Part shown: piece by piece, positions 55,736 to 64,000 of the stretch
Layout of the letters: every line of letters starts with the position of its first letter
Numbering within the stretch: the first letter of the stretch is position 1
Source of the DNA: Oxalobacteraceae bacterium
GTDB taxonomy: Bacteria > Pseudomonadota > Gammaproteobacteria > Burkholderiales > Burkholderiaceae_D
NCBI GenBank assembly: GCA_013284265.1
Contig: JABTBR010000001.1
Span: 248,001 to 312,000, forward strand
Direction: 5' to 3'
DNA length: 64,000 nt
The notes under the pieces: generated by a model
The model's database searches: none
Told to the model about the DNA's origin: nothing
The model's input: the letters and a program-made list of their open reading frames with translations, nothing else
Translations under genes and position numbers: made by a program

Positions 55736-56428
55736 ATGAAGAAGAAGAAATTAAACAAAAACTGGTTACACGACCATATTAACGACCCTTATGTGAAGTT
55801 AGCGCAGAAGGAGGGCTACCGCGCCCGCGCCGCTTTCAAGCTCAAGGAAATCGACGAAGATGTCAAATTGATCAAACAAGGCCAGGTCATTGTCGACCTC
55901 GGTTGCACTCCTGGCAGCTGGGCGCAATATCTGCGCCGCAAGCTCTCCGGCAAGGAAGGCGGGGGCGTCAATGGCACCCTGATCGGCCTGGATATGCTGC
56001 CGATGGAGCCGATCGCCGACTTCCATTTCATCCAGGGCGATTTCCGCGAAGCGCGCATCCTGCGCCAGCTGGAAGTGGTGCTGGAAGGCCGCCAGGTCGA
56101 CGTGGTGCTGTCGGACATGGCGCCGAATCTGTCGGGCATCGCCACGGCCGACTCGGCACGGATGGAAAACCTGATCGACCTGGCCATCGAATTCTCGCAA
56201 CTGCACCTGAAACCGTCCGGCTCCCTGCTGGTGAAATGTTTTAAAGACATGGGTTTCAGCCAGATCGTCGAGAAATTCCGCGATGAATTCAAAGTCGTGG
56301 TGCAGAAAAAGCCCAAGGCCAGCCGCGATAAATCGTCCGAAATCTTCCTGCTGGGCCGCGGATTGAAAAATCCGGGTGCAAAAGCGGTGGAAGAAGACGA
56401 ATCCGACGAATTCCCCCTTGATATTTAA
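55736..56428 (+). CDS. rlmE: 23S rRNA 2'-O-ribose methyltransferase RlmE
   Basis: Methylates U2552 in 23S rRNA. 230 residues. SAM-binding motif [13 protein letters not shown] and the K-D-K-E-type tetrad (first lysine near residue 40, DMAP in [12 protein letters not shown], lysine in [12 protein letters not shown]). Formerly FtsJ/RrmJ, a heat-shock protein paired with ftsH, which follows after a structured 214-base gap. Confidence 0.95.
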   Translation: MKKKKLNKNWLHDHINDPYVKLAQKEGYRARAAFKLKEIDEDVKLIKQGQVIVDLGCTPGSWAQYLRRKLSGKEGGGVNGTLIGLDMLPMEPIADFHFIQGDFREARILRQLEVVLEGRQVDVVLSDMAPNLSGIATADSARMENLIDLAIEFSQLHLKPSGSLLVKCFKDMGFSQIVEKFRDEFKVVVQKKPKASRDKSSEIFLLGRGLKNPGAKAVEEDESDEFPLDI

Positions 56429-56642
56429 GGTAAACGCCGCACATCGAAGCAGGAAAGGGTGTTGATGGCGCCGTACAGTACGTTGCTGTACGAATAATTC
56501 GACAAAAACACCCGTTTTGGTGCGATAAGCCCCGGTTTTTTGGGGCCGCGCACGAGTGGGCTTCTGGCACCGCCTGCTTATTGCGAGTAAAATCGGGTTT
56601 CTAGCTATCGGTACAAGATGCGCCTGCATCCAAGGAGTTTTC
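56429..56642 (+). promoter_or_regulatory. structured spacer between rlmE and ftsH
   Basis: Holds nested inverted repeats: GGGTGTT (56457) with AACACCC (56507) enclosing CGTACAG-N7-CTGTACG (56472-56492) and CGAAT-A-ATTCG (56491-56501). Further on lies GCCCC-N8-GGGGC (56529-56546). A TAAAAT -10 at 56588-56593 followed by CGGG may serve ftsH. AAGGAG lies five bases before its GTG. Confidence 0.5.
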
Positions 56643-58526
56643 GTGAATAACATGTTTTCCAAATCTGCCATCTGGGTTGTTGTTGCCCTGCTGTTATTTA
56701 TGCTGTTTAAACAGTTTGACAGCCATGGCATCGCGGGCGGCAGCAAAGCCATCGCTTATTCCGACTTGCTGGACGAAGTCAAAGGCAAGCGCGTCAAGGA
56801 AGTGCTGATCGAAGGCGGCAACATCACCGCCACCCGCATCGACGACACCAAGGTACGCACCACCGCCACCATTCTCGACCGCGGCCTGATCGGCGACCTG
56901 CGCGAAAATGGCGTGCGTTTCGACGTCAAGCCGCCTGAGGAACCATCGTTCCTGCAGCAGGTGTTCGTGTCCTGGTTCCCAATGTTGCTGCTGATCGGCG
57001 TATGGATTTTCTTCATGCGTCAGATGCAGGGTGGTGGCAAGGGCGGCGCATTCTCCTTCGGCAAGTCGAAGGCGCGCATGATGGACGAAACCAATAACAC
57101 CGTCACCTTCGCCGACGTCGCCGGTTGCGACGAAGCGAAGGAAGAAGTCAACGAAATCGTCGACTTCCTCAAAGATCCCACCAAATTCCAGAAACTGGGC
57201 GGCCGTATTCCGCGCGGCGTGCTGATGGTCGGTCCTCCGGGCACCGGTAAAACCCTGCTGGCCCGCGCCATCGCCGGCGAGGCCAAGGTACCGTTCTTCT
57301 CGATCTCGGGTTCCGACTTCGTGGAAATGTTCGTCGGCGTGGGCGCGTCCCGCGTCCGCGACATGTTCGAGAACGCCAAAAAGCATTCGCCTTGCATCAT
57401 CTTCATCGACGAGATCGACGCGGTCGGCCGTCACCGTGGCGCCGGCATGGGCGGCGGTAACGACGAACGCGAACAGACGCTCAATCAGCTGCTGGTGGAA
57501 ATGGACGGCTTCGAGGCCAGCTCCGGCGTGATCGTCGTCGCCGCCACCAACCGCGCCGACGTACTCGATAAAGCGCTGCTGCGTCCGGGTCGTTTCGACC
57601 GTCAGGTCTCCGTCGGTCTGCCGGACATCCGTGGCCGCGAACAGATCCTCAACGTGCACATGCGCAAAGTACCTATCGGTACCGACGTCAAGGCCGACAT
57701 CCTGGCCCGCGGCACCCCGGGTTTCTCGGGCGCCGACCTGGCCAATCTGGTCAACGAAGCGGCCCTGTTCGCCGCGCGCCGCAGCAAGCGTCTGGTCGAC
57801 ATGATCGATTTCGAGGATGCCAAGGACAAGATCTTCATGGGTCCAGAGCGCAAGTCGATGATCATCCGCGAGGAAGAGCGCCGCAACACCGCTTACCACG
57901 AGTCCGGCCATGCCGTCGTGGCCAAGCTGCTGCCGAAGGCCGATCCGGTACACAAGGTCACCATCATGCCGCGCGGCTGGGCCCTGGGCCTGACCTGGCA
58001 GCTGCCTGAGCACGACAATCTGTCCGGCTACAAGGACAAGATGCTGGAAGAAATCTCGATCCTGTTCGGTGGCCGTATCGCCGAAGAGATCTTCGTCGGC
58101 CAGATGTCCACCGGCGCTTCGAACGACTTCTCGCGCGCCACCAAGGTGGCCCGCTCGATGGTGACCCGTTTCGGTATGTCCGACGCGATGGGCGTGATGG
58201 TCTACGAAGACAGCCAGAACGACGGCTTCTTCGGCGGCGCATCGAAAACCATTTCCGAAGCGACCCAGCAAAAGGTCGACGCCGAGATCCGCAACATCCT
58301 GGATACCCAGTATCAACTGGCACGCAAGCTGCTGGAAGAAAATCGCGACAAGGTCGAAATGATGACCAAGGCGCTGATGGACTGGGAAACCATCGATGCC
58401 GACCAGATCAACGACATCATGGCGGGCTTGGAGCCGCGCGCCCCGAAACCGGGGCAGACGATCCGCAAGCATCCGCCTAGCGATGGCGGTTCCGGCGTGT
58501 CGCCGAGCGTGACGGCACCAGCCTGA
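56643..58526 (+). CDS. ftsH: ATP-dependent zinc metalloprotease FtsH
   Basis: Membrane AAA+ protease for quality control. 627 residues from the GTG at 56643, which has AAGGAG five bases upstream; the frame upstream does not look coding. Two N-terminal membrane segments, AAA domain with GPPGTGKT and [11 protein letters not shown], second region of homology [20 protein letters not shown], and the zinc site HESGH. Degrades LpxC and sigma32 in E. coli. Confidence 0.97.
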   Translation: MNNMFSKSAIWVVVALLLFMLFKQFDSHGIAGGSKAIAYSDLLDEVKGKRVKEVLIEGGNITATRIDDTKVRTTATILDRGLIGDLRENGVRFDVKPPEEPSFLQQVFVSWFPMLLLIGVWIFFMRQMQGGGKGGAFSFGKSKARMMDETNNTVTFADVAGCDEAKEEVNEIVDFLKDPTKFQKLGGRIPRGVLMVGPPGTGKTLLARAIAGEAKVPFFSISGSDFVEMFVGVGASRVRDMFENAKKHSPCIIFIDEIDAVGRHRGAGMGGGNDEREQTLNQLLVEMDGFEASSGVIVVAATNRADVLDKALLRPGRFDRQVSVGLPDIRGREQILNVHMRKVPIGTDVKADILARGTPGFSGADLANLVNEAALFAARRSKRLVDMIDFEDAKDKIFMGPERKSMIIREEERRNTAYHESGHAVVAKLLPKADPVHKVTIMPRGWALGLTWQLPEHDNLSGYKDKMLEEISILFGGRIAEEIFVGQMSTGASNDFSRATKVARSMVTRFGMSDAMGVMVYEDSQNDGFFGGASKTISEATQQKVDAEIRNILDTQYQLARKLLEENRDKVEMMTKALMDWETIDADQINDIMAGLEPRAPKPGQTIRKHPPSDGGSGVSPSVTAPA

Positions 58527-58632
58527 TCGACCGCACACAGGCAGTAACAGGGAAGGGTGAGGAGCGATCCTCACCCTTTTTCATTGCGCGCTAGCGCGCC
58601 TGAACTACACTCTTTCGCTTACTCTTCGCTTC

Positions 58633-59475
58633 ATGCCAGCACCTCTACAATTCGGCCGCTTCACCTTTCCCCGCCACGGCGCCGGCGCGCGCGCCCGCGT
58701 GATGGGCATCCTCAACGTGACCCCAGATTCCTTTTCCGACGGCGGCCAGCATGCCTCGCTGGAATTCGCGATTTCCCATGCCGAACAGATGATCGTCGAT
58801 GGCGTCGACATCATCGACGTCGGCGGCGAGTCCAGCCGGCCCGGCGCGCCGCCGCTGCCGCTGGAGCAGGAACTGCAACGTGTGATGCCGGTGCTGTACG
58901 CGCTGCGCGACTGTGGCAAGGCGATCTCGGTCGATACCTACAAGCCGCAGCTGATGCGCGAAGCGGTGATCGCCGGCATCGACATGATCAACGATATCAA
59001 CGGTTTCCGGGCCCCGGGCGCCATCGACGCCGTGCGCGACAGCGATTGCGCGCTGTGCATCATGCATATGCAGAACGACCCGGCCACGATGCAGCAGCAG
59101 CCCGGCTACGGCGACGTGGTGCGCGAAGTCACGGCTTTCCTGCGCGAGCGCATCGCCGCATTGACCGAGGCCGGCATCGACCCGCGCCGCCTGTGCATCG
59201 ATCCGGGCTTTGGCTTTGGCAAGACTGTGGAGCATAATTATGCCTTGCTCAAGGCCAGCGGCGCCATGATCGCGGAGCTGGGGTTGCCGCTGCTGGCGGG
59301 CGTGTCGCGCAAGTCGATGATAGGCGCGGTGACCGGCCGGCCGGTGGAGCAGCGCCTGGCGGGAAGCCTGGCAGGCGCATTGGCTGCGGTAGCGCATGGC
59401 GCCAGCATCGTGCGGGTGCATGATGTGGCTGAGACGGTCGACGCGCTGAAAGTCTGGCGCGCGGCCCACAATTAA
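58633..59475 (+). CDS. folP: dihydropteroate synthase
   Basis: Joins pterin pyrophosphate and p-aminobenzoate in folate synthesis; target of sulfonamides. 280 residues, TIM barrel. [28 protein letters not shown] and [13 protein letters not shown] are intact. glmM starts 23 bases later, the usual order ftsH-folP-glmM. Confidence 0.96.
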   Translation: MPAPLQFGRFTFPRHGAGARARVMGILNVTPDSFSDGGQHASLEFAISHAEQMIVDGVDIIDVGGESSRPGAPPLPLEQELQRVMPVLYALRDCGKAISVDTYKPQLMREAVIAGIDMINDINGFRAPGAIDAVRDSDCALCIMHMQNDPATMQQQPGYGDVVREVTAFLRERIAALTEAGIDPRRLCIDPGFGFGKTVEHNYALLKASGAMIAELGLPLLAGVSRKSMIGAVTGRPVEQRLAGSLAGALAAVAHGASIVRVHDVAETVDALKVWRAAHN

Positions 59476-59498
59476 AACAACCAGAACAAGAGAAACCT

Positions 59499-60848
59499 AT
59501 GGCACGCAAATATTTTGGCACCGACGGCATCCGCGGCCTCGTTGGTGAAGCTCCAATTACTCCCGACTTCGTCATGCGCCTGGGCTACGCCGCCGGCAAG
59601 GTACTGGCGGGCGCGCGCGTCGGCGGTCCCCGCCCGACCGTGCTGATCGGCAAAGACACCCGCATTTCCGGCTATATGCTGGAAGCGGCGCTGGAAGCGG
59701 GCTTTTCCGCCGCTGGCGTGGACGTCATGCTGGCCGGCCCGATGCCGACCCCGGCCATCGCCTACCTGACGCGCGCGCTGCGCCTGTCGGCCGGCGTCGT
59801 CATTTCCGCCTCGCACAATCCCTTCCAGGACAATGGCATCAAGTTCTTTTCCGACCAGGGCACCAAGCTGCCTGACACGGTCGAGCTGGAAATCGAAGCC
59901 GCGCTGGACTTGCCGATGCTGTGCGTCAGCTCCGACAAGCTGGGCCGCGCCAAGCGCCTGGACGATGCGCAGGGGCGTTATATCGAATTTTGCAAGGGCA
60001 GCTTCCCGAACGAGCTGGACCTGCGTGGCCTGCGCATCGTCGTCGATTGCGCCCACGGCGCCGCCTACAATATCGCGCCGCACGTGTTCCATGAACTGGG
60101 CGCCGAAGTCATCGCCATCGGCAACAAGCCGGACGGCTTCAACATCAACGCCGGCTATGGCGCCACCGCGCCGGACGCCATGTCCGCCGCCGTGCGCGCC
60201 CATGGTGCCGACCTCGGCATTGCCCTCGACGGCGACGCCGATCGCCTGATCATGTGCGACGCCACCGGCCGCAGCTACAACGGCGACGAACTGCTGTATG
60301 TGATGGTGATGGACCGCCTCGCCACCGGCCCGGTCGCCGGCGCCGTCGGCACCTTGATGACCAATATGGCGCTGGAAGTGGCCTTCAAGGAACGCAACAT
60401 CGGCTTCGCGCGCGCCAAGGTCGGCGACCGCTACGTACTGGAAGTGATGAAGGAGCGCGGCTGGATACTGGGCGGCGAAGGCTCCGGCCATCTGCTGTGC
60501 CTGGACAAGCACACCACCGGCGACGGTATCATTTCCGCGCTGCAGGTGCTGTCCGCGTTGAAGCGCAGCGGCAAGTCGCTGGAAGAGTGCGCCAAGGAAC
60601 TGGTGCTATTCCCGCAGACGCTGATCAATGTACGTGTCGCGCCCGGTTTTGACTGGACCCGCAACGCCGCCATGGTGGCCGAGAAGGAACTGGTCGAGCG
60701 CGAGCTGGGCGATAGCGGCCGCGTGCTGATTCGCCCATCCGGCACGGAACCGTTGATACGCGTGATGGTCGAAGCGAGAAACGGCGCCGATGCACAGGCT
60801 ATGGCCCAGCGGATCGCCGACAAGGTCGATAGCCAGCTGGCGGCTTGA
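59499..60848 (+). CDS. glmM: phosphoglucosamine mutase
   Basis: Converts glucosamine-6-phosphate to glucosamine-1-phosphate for cell wall and lipopolysaccharide precursors. 449 residues. Phosphoserine loop [16 protein letters not shown], metal-binding LDGDADR, sugar-binding GEGSGH and phosphate-binding [12 protein letters not shown] are all present. Confidence 0.97.
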   Translation: MARKYFGTDGIRGLVGEAPITPDFVMRLGYAAGKVLAGARVGGPRPTVLIGKDTRISGYMLEAALEAGFSAAGVDVMLAGPMPTPAIAYLTRALRLSAGVVISASHNPFQDNGIKFFSDQGTKLPDTVELEIEAALDLPMLCVSSDKLGRAKRLDDAQGRYIEFCKGSFPNELDLRGLRIVVDCAHGAAYNIAPHVFHELGAEVIAIGNKPDGFNINAGYGATAPDAMSAAVRAHGADLGIALDGDADRLIMCDATGRSYNGDELLYVMVMDRLATGPVAGAVGTLMTNMALEVAFKERNIGFARAKVGDRYVLEVMKERGWILGGEGSGHLLCLDKHTTGDGIISALQVLSALKRSGKSLEECAKELVLFPQTLINVRVAPGFDWTRNAAMVAEKELVERELGDSGRVLIRPSGTEPLIRVMVEARNGADAQAMAQRIADKVDSQLAA

Positions 60849-60886
60849 GGCCTTGAGTAAAGATTAAATCATTCAGCGCTGAAGCA

Positions 60887-60915
60887 TTGACGATTGGGTA
60901 GCCGATGGCTATAAT
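60887..60915 (+). promoter_or_regulatory. tRNA-Pro promoter
   Basis: TTGACG (60887-60892), 17-base spacer, TATAAT (60910-60915), eight bases before the mature tRNA start. Near-consensus, as expected for a stable-RNA gene. Confidence 0.88.
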
Positions 60916-60923
60916 GTTGTCTT

Positions 60924-61000
60924 CGGAGTGTGGCGCAGCCCGGTAGCGCACCTGGTTTGGGACCAGGGGGTCCAAGGTTCGAATCCTTGTACTCCGACCA
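60924..61000 (+). tRNA. tRNA-Pro (anticodon TGG)
   Basis: 77 bases, full cloverleaf: acceptor CGGAGTG / TACTCCG, D-arm GCGC...GCGC type, anticodon stem CCTGG / CCAGG with loop TTTGGGA (TGG), T-arm with GTTCGAATC, and encoded CCA. Confidence 0.96.
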
Positions 61001-61008
61001 AAAATCTT

Positions 61009-61038
61009 AAAACGGGTTGTCTTTGACAGCCCGTTTTT
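61009..61038 (+). terminator. Rho-independent terminator after tRNA-Pro
   Basis: AAAACGGGTTGTC-TTT-GACAGCCCGTTTTT. A near-perfect stem (one G-T pair) ending in five T residues. Confidence 0.9.
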
Positions 61039-61078
61039 CATTTCCGCGACGCATTCGTGTCGCCGCAGTTTTCTCAAA

Positions 61079-61155
<77 letters not shown>

Positions 61156-61213
61156 AAATACCTTTCCAAATCAAAAGCTTACATCATTAAGAAAATGCCA
61201 AATAAATGGGCAT

Positions 61214-61244
61214 TGTGTTATTCAAGTGGCGCTGTGTTATTCAA
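61214..61244 (+). repeat. direct repeat TGTGTTATTCAA between tRNA-Arg and integrase
   Basis: Two perfect 12-base copies at 61214-61225 and 61233-61244, 19 bases start to start. The second overlaps the integrase stop codon. The position suits arm-type integrase-binding sites. Confidence 0.7.
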
Positions 61245-62304
61245 ACCGTATTTTGCTAGGCTGTACCCGCTCCGGCTTGCGCCGATAGATGCGGTCAGTG
61301 ACTCGGCTATCGACGTGCGAGAGCAGGGCGCGGGCGTGCTCCAGCGTCTCGGCATCGCTGGCGCACTTGGCGCGCAGGTCGTGCTCAGTGAACGATTCTG
61401 TCAACGTCGTCTCATCCATGACGCGCCCCATAAAGCGTTGCCACATGGAATCCCAGCCGCTACTGGTCTCCTTCACGGCATGAATGTAGCTCTCGCCCCG
61501 GCGGTTGCAGAATAGCAAATCCGATTCCTTGGCTGAACGCACGGCCAGCGCGGTGGCGACGGCCTGGCGCAAATCGTCATTCCATTCGTAGATCGTTGTT
61601 TTACCAGTTTTTCCAGCCGTCTTGTGGCGGGTGATCTGGATACCCTCGTCCGTGAACTGTGCTGGCTCCAGGCGCAGCAGGTCACTTCGTGCCATGCCGG
61701 TCAGCAGCTTCAGGCGAATATAGGCCTGAAGCATCAGTACGCTGCCCACCTTGCGTTTGCTCGGCAGTGCCAGTACCTCGATCAACTCCCAATCCTCCAC
61801 GTAGCGCGTGCGGGGCTCCTCCCCTTGAAGCCGGATCTCGCCCTTGAATGGGTGCCGGTCGATCAATCCCCACTCGACCGCCTTCGTAAATGCGTGCGAT
61901 AGCGCATCGACGGCCCGATGGGCCGCGATGCGGGTACCCTTCCTCGATTCCACGTACTGGTAGACGTTTTGCGGCCTGATCCAGTCCAGCGGCGCTTCGC
62001 CGAAGACCGCCTTCAAATTGCGGATCGCCCGGCGGCGCTCCACCTGGTGGCGCGGCGACTTTTTCGGCAACTCTTCGAGCGCGTAACGGTCCAGCAGCGC
62101 GCCGATCGTCTTGGCGCTGTCGACTACCTCCAGCCGCTTGGCCCATTCCGCGTAGGCCTCGGGCAGGGTCTTGCCTAATCTAAACTTCCGCTTTCCGTCC
62201 CAGCGACTTTCCAAGCCCGCCGGCACCTGATAATAGTAGGCGCCGTGCACAAGTACCCAGCGCGCGGGTAACCCGGCGTTTTCCTTCAGTCGCTTCCTAG
62301 CCAT
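61237..62304 (-). CDS. int: tyrosine recombinase / phage integrase
   Basis: 355 residues. Catalytic set: Arg206 (TGMARSDLLRL), His308 and Arg311 (EHDLRAKCA), His330 (LLSHVDSRVTD), Tyr340 (RIYRR); a lysine in HKTAGKTGK is near 228. The N-terminal arm-binding and SAM-like core-binding domains precede. It is the last gene of an overlapping minus-strand operon and lies against tRNA-Arg. Confidence 0.95.
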   Translation of the reverse strand: MARKRLKENAGLPARWVLVHGAYYYQVPAGLESRWDGKRKFRLGKTLPEAYAEWAKRLEVVDSAKTIGALLDRYALEELPKKSPRHQVERRRAIRNLKAVFGEAPLDWIRPQNVYQYVESRKGTRIAAHRAVDALSHAFTKAVEWGLIDRHPFKGEIRLQGEEPRTRYVEDWELIEVLALPSKRKVGSVLMLQAYIRLKLLTGMARSDLLRLEPAQFTDEGIQITRHKTAGKTGKTTIYEWNDDLRQAVATALAVRSAKESDLLFCNRRGESYIHAVKETSSGWDSMWQRFMGRVMDETTLTESFTEHDLRAKCASDAETLEHARALLSHVDSRVTDRIYRRKPERVQPSKIRFE

Positions 62305-62527
62305 TTGTTGCCGCGCTCCAGTTTGGTGTGAATTCTTTCTTGCGTGCCAACGCCACGGGCGCGCCGCCCAGCTCCCGCTCGACGTGCGAACGCAGCACCA
62401 GCAGGCCTCCGTCGGCGCGGATTCGGTAGATGATGCCGAGGGCGTTGAGCATGCGGCGCTGCGCGACGCGTGTCTTGCGGTCGGTCATTTCGCGGATTTC
62501 CTCCGTGTCAAGGAACATTGTGCTCAT
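62297..62527 (-). CDS. DUF4224 protein, excisionase-position
   Basis: 76 residues. MFLDTEEIREMTDRKTRVAQRRMLNALG (in blocks) and YRIRADGGLLVLRSHVE match DUF4224, a small helix-turn-helix-like family found beside phage integrases. It overlaps int by eight bases and the DUF1643 gene by four. The position suits a recombination directionality factor, but that is inference. Confidence 0.85.
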   Translation of the reverse strand: MSTMFLDTEEIREMTDRKTRVAQRRMLNALGIIYRIRADGGLLVLRSHVERELGGAPVALARKKEFTPNWSAATNG

Positions 62528-63045
62528 GCGACATCGCCTTTCTGATGTACCGCCCCCTGGGCAGCAGGTCTTCCGCCCCAGTCCACTAACGGCTGGTCGG
62601 CGCGAATGTACAGTGGGTGCCGTGGCGCGCCGCCCTTCGTGGTTCCCAGGCACATGGGTCGGCTCAGGCGGTGGAACATCTTGCGCACCTGGACGATGCG
62701 CTCGGGCTTTGCGTTCGCGCCCCACGCGCACACGATGGTTTCGTATTCACGGATCATCGCTGCCAGGTACATATCGTTATCCGGCCCGACTGGATCGGGA
62801 TGCTTCCACAGGTCGGCTGGGTTCGTTGCCCGCAGGGCATACAGGTTCACCACAGTGATGCCGTTGCAGTCCCATGCCTTTGCAAAGCCACGGCAGCGGC
62901 GAATGGTCGGGTCGTCCAGCGCAGCGTCGGCGCTGCTGGGGTTCAGCATGATGAACAGTGCGGTGCCAGCTGTGGGGTAGCTTTGCTGCGGCTCGCGGGT
63001 CAGCTGATAGCGATACTGCCCGCATGCGCTGATGATGGCGCTCAT
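62524..63045 (-). CDS. DUF1643 family phage protein
   Basis: 173 residues. The family pattern YRYQLTREP, LFIMLNPSSADAALDDPTIRRCRGFAKAWD (in blocks), VVNLYALRATNP and VCAWGANAK is complete. DUF1643 is common in prophages and their hosts; its function is not known. Overlaps both neighbours by four bases. Confidence 0.9.
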   Translation of the reverse strand: MSAIISACGQYRYQLTREPQQSYPTAGTALFIMLNPSSADAALDDPTIRRCRGFAKAWDCNGITVVNLYALRATNPADLWKHPDPVGPDNDMYLAAMIREYETIVCAWGANAKPERIVQVRKMFHRLSRPMCLGTTKGGAPRHPLYIRADQPLVDWGGRPAAQGAVHQKGDVA

Positions 63046-63968
63046 GATTGACCGCCTGCACCATTGGCAGCAGGTCGCAAATCAACAGCCTTGCCACAGC
63101 CTTGGCAGAACTTGACGCCGTTCTCTACCGGGCCACCGTCAACGAAGCTCCAAGCTTCGCCGCAGGACGATTGCCAGATCATGTTTTCGTGATCATTTAT
63201 GGTCCAGGCGCACAGATCAACTGCGCCGCTGGCAGTAGGTCGCGGCGCGACAACTTTGCAGCGCGCCGCCGACCAGCCGTATTTCGTGCCATTGGCAGCG
63301 GTGACATCAAGCGCGCCATTGCCATGCACGAAGGTGATGACGGCTTGGGATGCCCAGTACTTGCCGCTGTCTTGCTCAACCGTAGCGCCCACAACATAAC
63401 CCAATGCCGCCCAGTCCTGCAGCAGAGCACCCGCTCCCCTGGCAGTAAGTCGCGCTGCGTCGATGATGGCACGGTAGTCGCTCGGGTCCAGCGTGATAGG
63501 GTCGGAATTCAGATAGCGCCGCATGCCCTCGCGCGACAGGATCGGGCGCAGCACTTCCTGATACTGCTCGTCGGACAGATCGCCCACCATCACAGCAGTT
63601 GGTCGCGGCGTGGTCAGTGAGTGGATATGCCGGACCAGTTCGCGGATGGGCGGCATGCGCCACTGGTCCCAGTCGATGCTATCCCATGCCGCATCAAACG
63701 ACAGACCGCCTGCGTCCGCAGCAGTAGGACTGTCTGGTTGCGCTGCTGGCGGCTGCACTGGCGATGCGAGAATGCGCTCCACCTCACGGCCATCGTAAAA
63801 ATAGGGGCTCTGCACGTTGTACGATTCTGCATAGGCAGCCACCATGAACTCACCGCGTCCAGTCGGCTTCCATTTTTTCAGGCGGCAGACTTTCGCGATG
63901 GTTTCACCCTGCGGCGCGGCAGCGGCTACAGGCGCTGGCTGACTCTGCTCAGGCTCGAACCAGCCCAT
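63042..63968 (-). CDS. modular phage accessory protein with zinc-ribbon end
   Basis: 308 residues from ATG 63968; the frame stays open to the window edge, so the true start may be outside. The protein divides into five dissimilar blocks joined by a recurring linker (RPTASGA, LRPAANGA, RLTARGAG, RPTAVMVG, SPTAADA). The last block has cysteines in DLCAW, SSCGEAWSF and FCQGCGK, a zinc-ribbon-like pattern seen in many small phage proteins. Other blocks: an N-terminal basic part, a short WDSIDWDQWRMPP block, a helical block, and a beta block (YVVGATVEQDSGKYWAS). Function unknown. Confidence 0.7.
   Translation of the reverse strand: MGWFEPEQSQPAPVAAAAPQGETIAKVCRLKKWKPTGRGEFMVAAYAESYNVQSPYFYDGREVERILASPVQPPAAQPDSPTAADAGGLSFDAAWDSIDWDQWRMPPIRELVRHIHSLTTPRPTAVMVGDLSDEQYQEVLRPILSREGMRRYLNSDPITLDPSDYRAIIDAARLTARGAGALLQDWAALGYVVGATVEQDSGKYWASQAVITFVHGNGALDVTAANGTKYGWSAARCKVVAPRPTASGAVDLCAWTINDHENMIWQSSCGEAWSFVDGGPVENGVKFCQGCGKAVDLRPAANGAGGQS
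63066..63732 (+). repeat. five in-frame linker repeats inside the modular phage gene
   Basis: Plus-strand consensus GGCAGTAGGTCGCGGCG. Copies: 63066-63080 (GGCAGCAGGTCGCAA), 63231-63247 (perfect), 63441-63457 (GGCAGTAAGTCGCGCTG), 63595-63610 (GCAGTTGGTCGCGGCG) and 63721-63732 (GCAGTAGGACTG). All fall in the same reading frame at block boundaries. Confidence 0.8.
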
Positions 63969-64000
63969 GTCGGTAGAGTAAGAATCCCCATCGCCTGTAC

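Overview
The window looks like chromosome of a high-GC betaproteobacterium in the Oxalobacteraceae (Massilia / Duganella / Janthinobacterium group). The gene order carA-carB-greA-DUF4149-yhbY-rlmE-ftsH-folP-glmM, the pst-pho cluster next to ppk1, and the overall protein flavour are typical of Burkholderiales. The family assignment is inference; no rRNA or species marker is present.

Layout. 1-8 kb: the tail of an EgtB/SenA-like gene, a lipoprotein, a single-domain malic enzyme, glutamate dehydrogenase with its LysR-type (HypT-like) neighbour, and a marR-MFS efflux operon. 8-19 kb: small DUF proteins, a periplasmic binding protein, a TonB-dependent receptor, a DUF899 protein, a ParDE-like toxin-antitoxin pair, a RhlE-type helicase, fabI, mltD, and DUF1415/DUF1289/DUF1993 genes. 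19-25 kb: a large PAS-GGDEF-EAL sensor and a Tat-exported molybdenum hydroxylase large subunit without its usual partner. 25-33 kb: tsaB-rimI-udg-DUF1853, lplT, alr, radA, then a PilZ protein and an orphan FliD. 35-46 kb: a polyamine-binding protein, a previously unlisted 40-residue membrane protein, sixA-ppk1, and the full phosphate regulon pstSCAB-phoU-phoB-phoR. 46-47.6 kb: an AT-richer three-gene cassette (ATPase, DUF6968-like protein, secreted Rhs-tail fragment). 47.7-61 kb: patatin and GlcG-like genes, then the long housekeeping run from carA to glmM, ending in tRNA-Pro and tRNA-Arg. 61.2-64 kb: the left end of an integrative element or prophage inserted at tRNA-Arg; it continues beyond the window.

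How parts work together. The phosphate block is the clearest circuit. PstSCAB imports phosphate, PhoU/PhoR/PhoB sense and respond, and Ppk1 stores phosphate as polyphosphate. ppk1 and pstS diverge from one spacer that carries a Pho box facing each way. The carAB-to-glmM run is core metabolism and RNA/protein quality control. The HypT-like regulator sits beside gdh, with two palindromes placed where a LysR-type protein would bind.

Signals that genes alone do not explain: (1) six copies of an orientable palindromic repeat, in a short and a long form, all in gaps after gene ends; (2) a ten-unit, 10-bp tandem repeat that begins with the last codons of radA; (3) a phage gene built of five modules joined by a recurring in-frame DNA linker; (4) the Rhs-tail/DUF6968/ATPase cassette; (5) the 40-residue membrane protein with its own promoter; (6) promoters placed so close to start codons that phoB and tsaB mRNAs are predicted to be leaderless; (7) a terminator-like hairpin in the greA leader resembling the E. 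coli GraL arrangement. All functional statements come from reading the sequence and recalling families; no searches were run.
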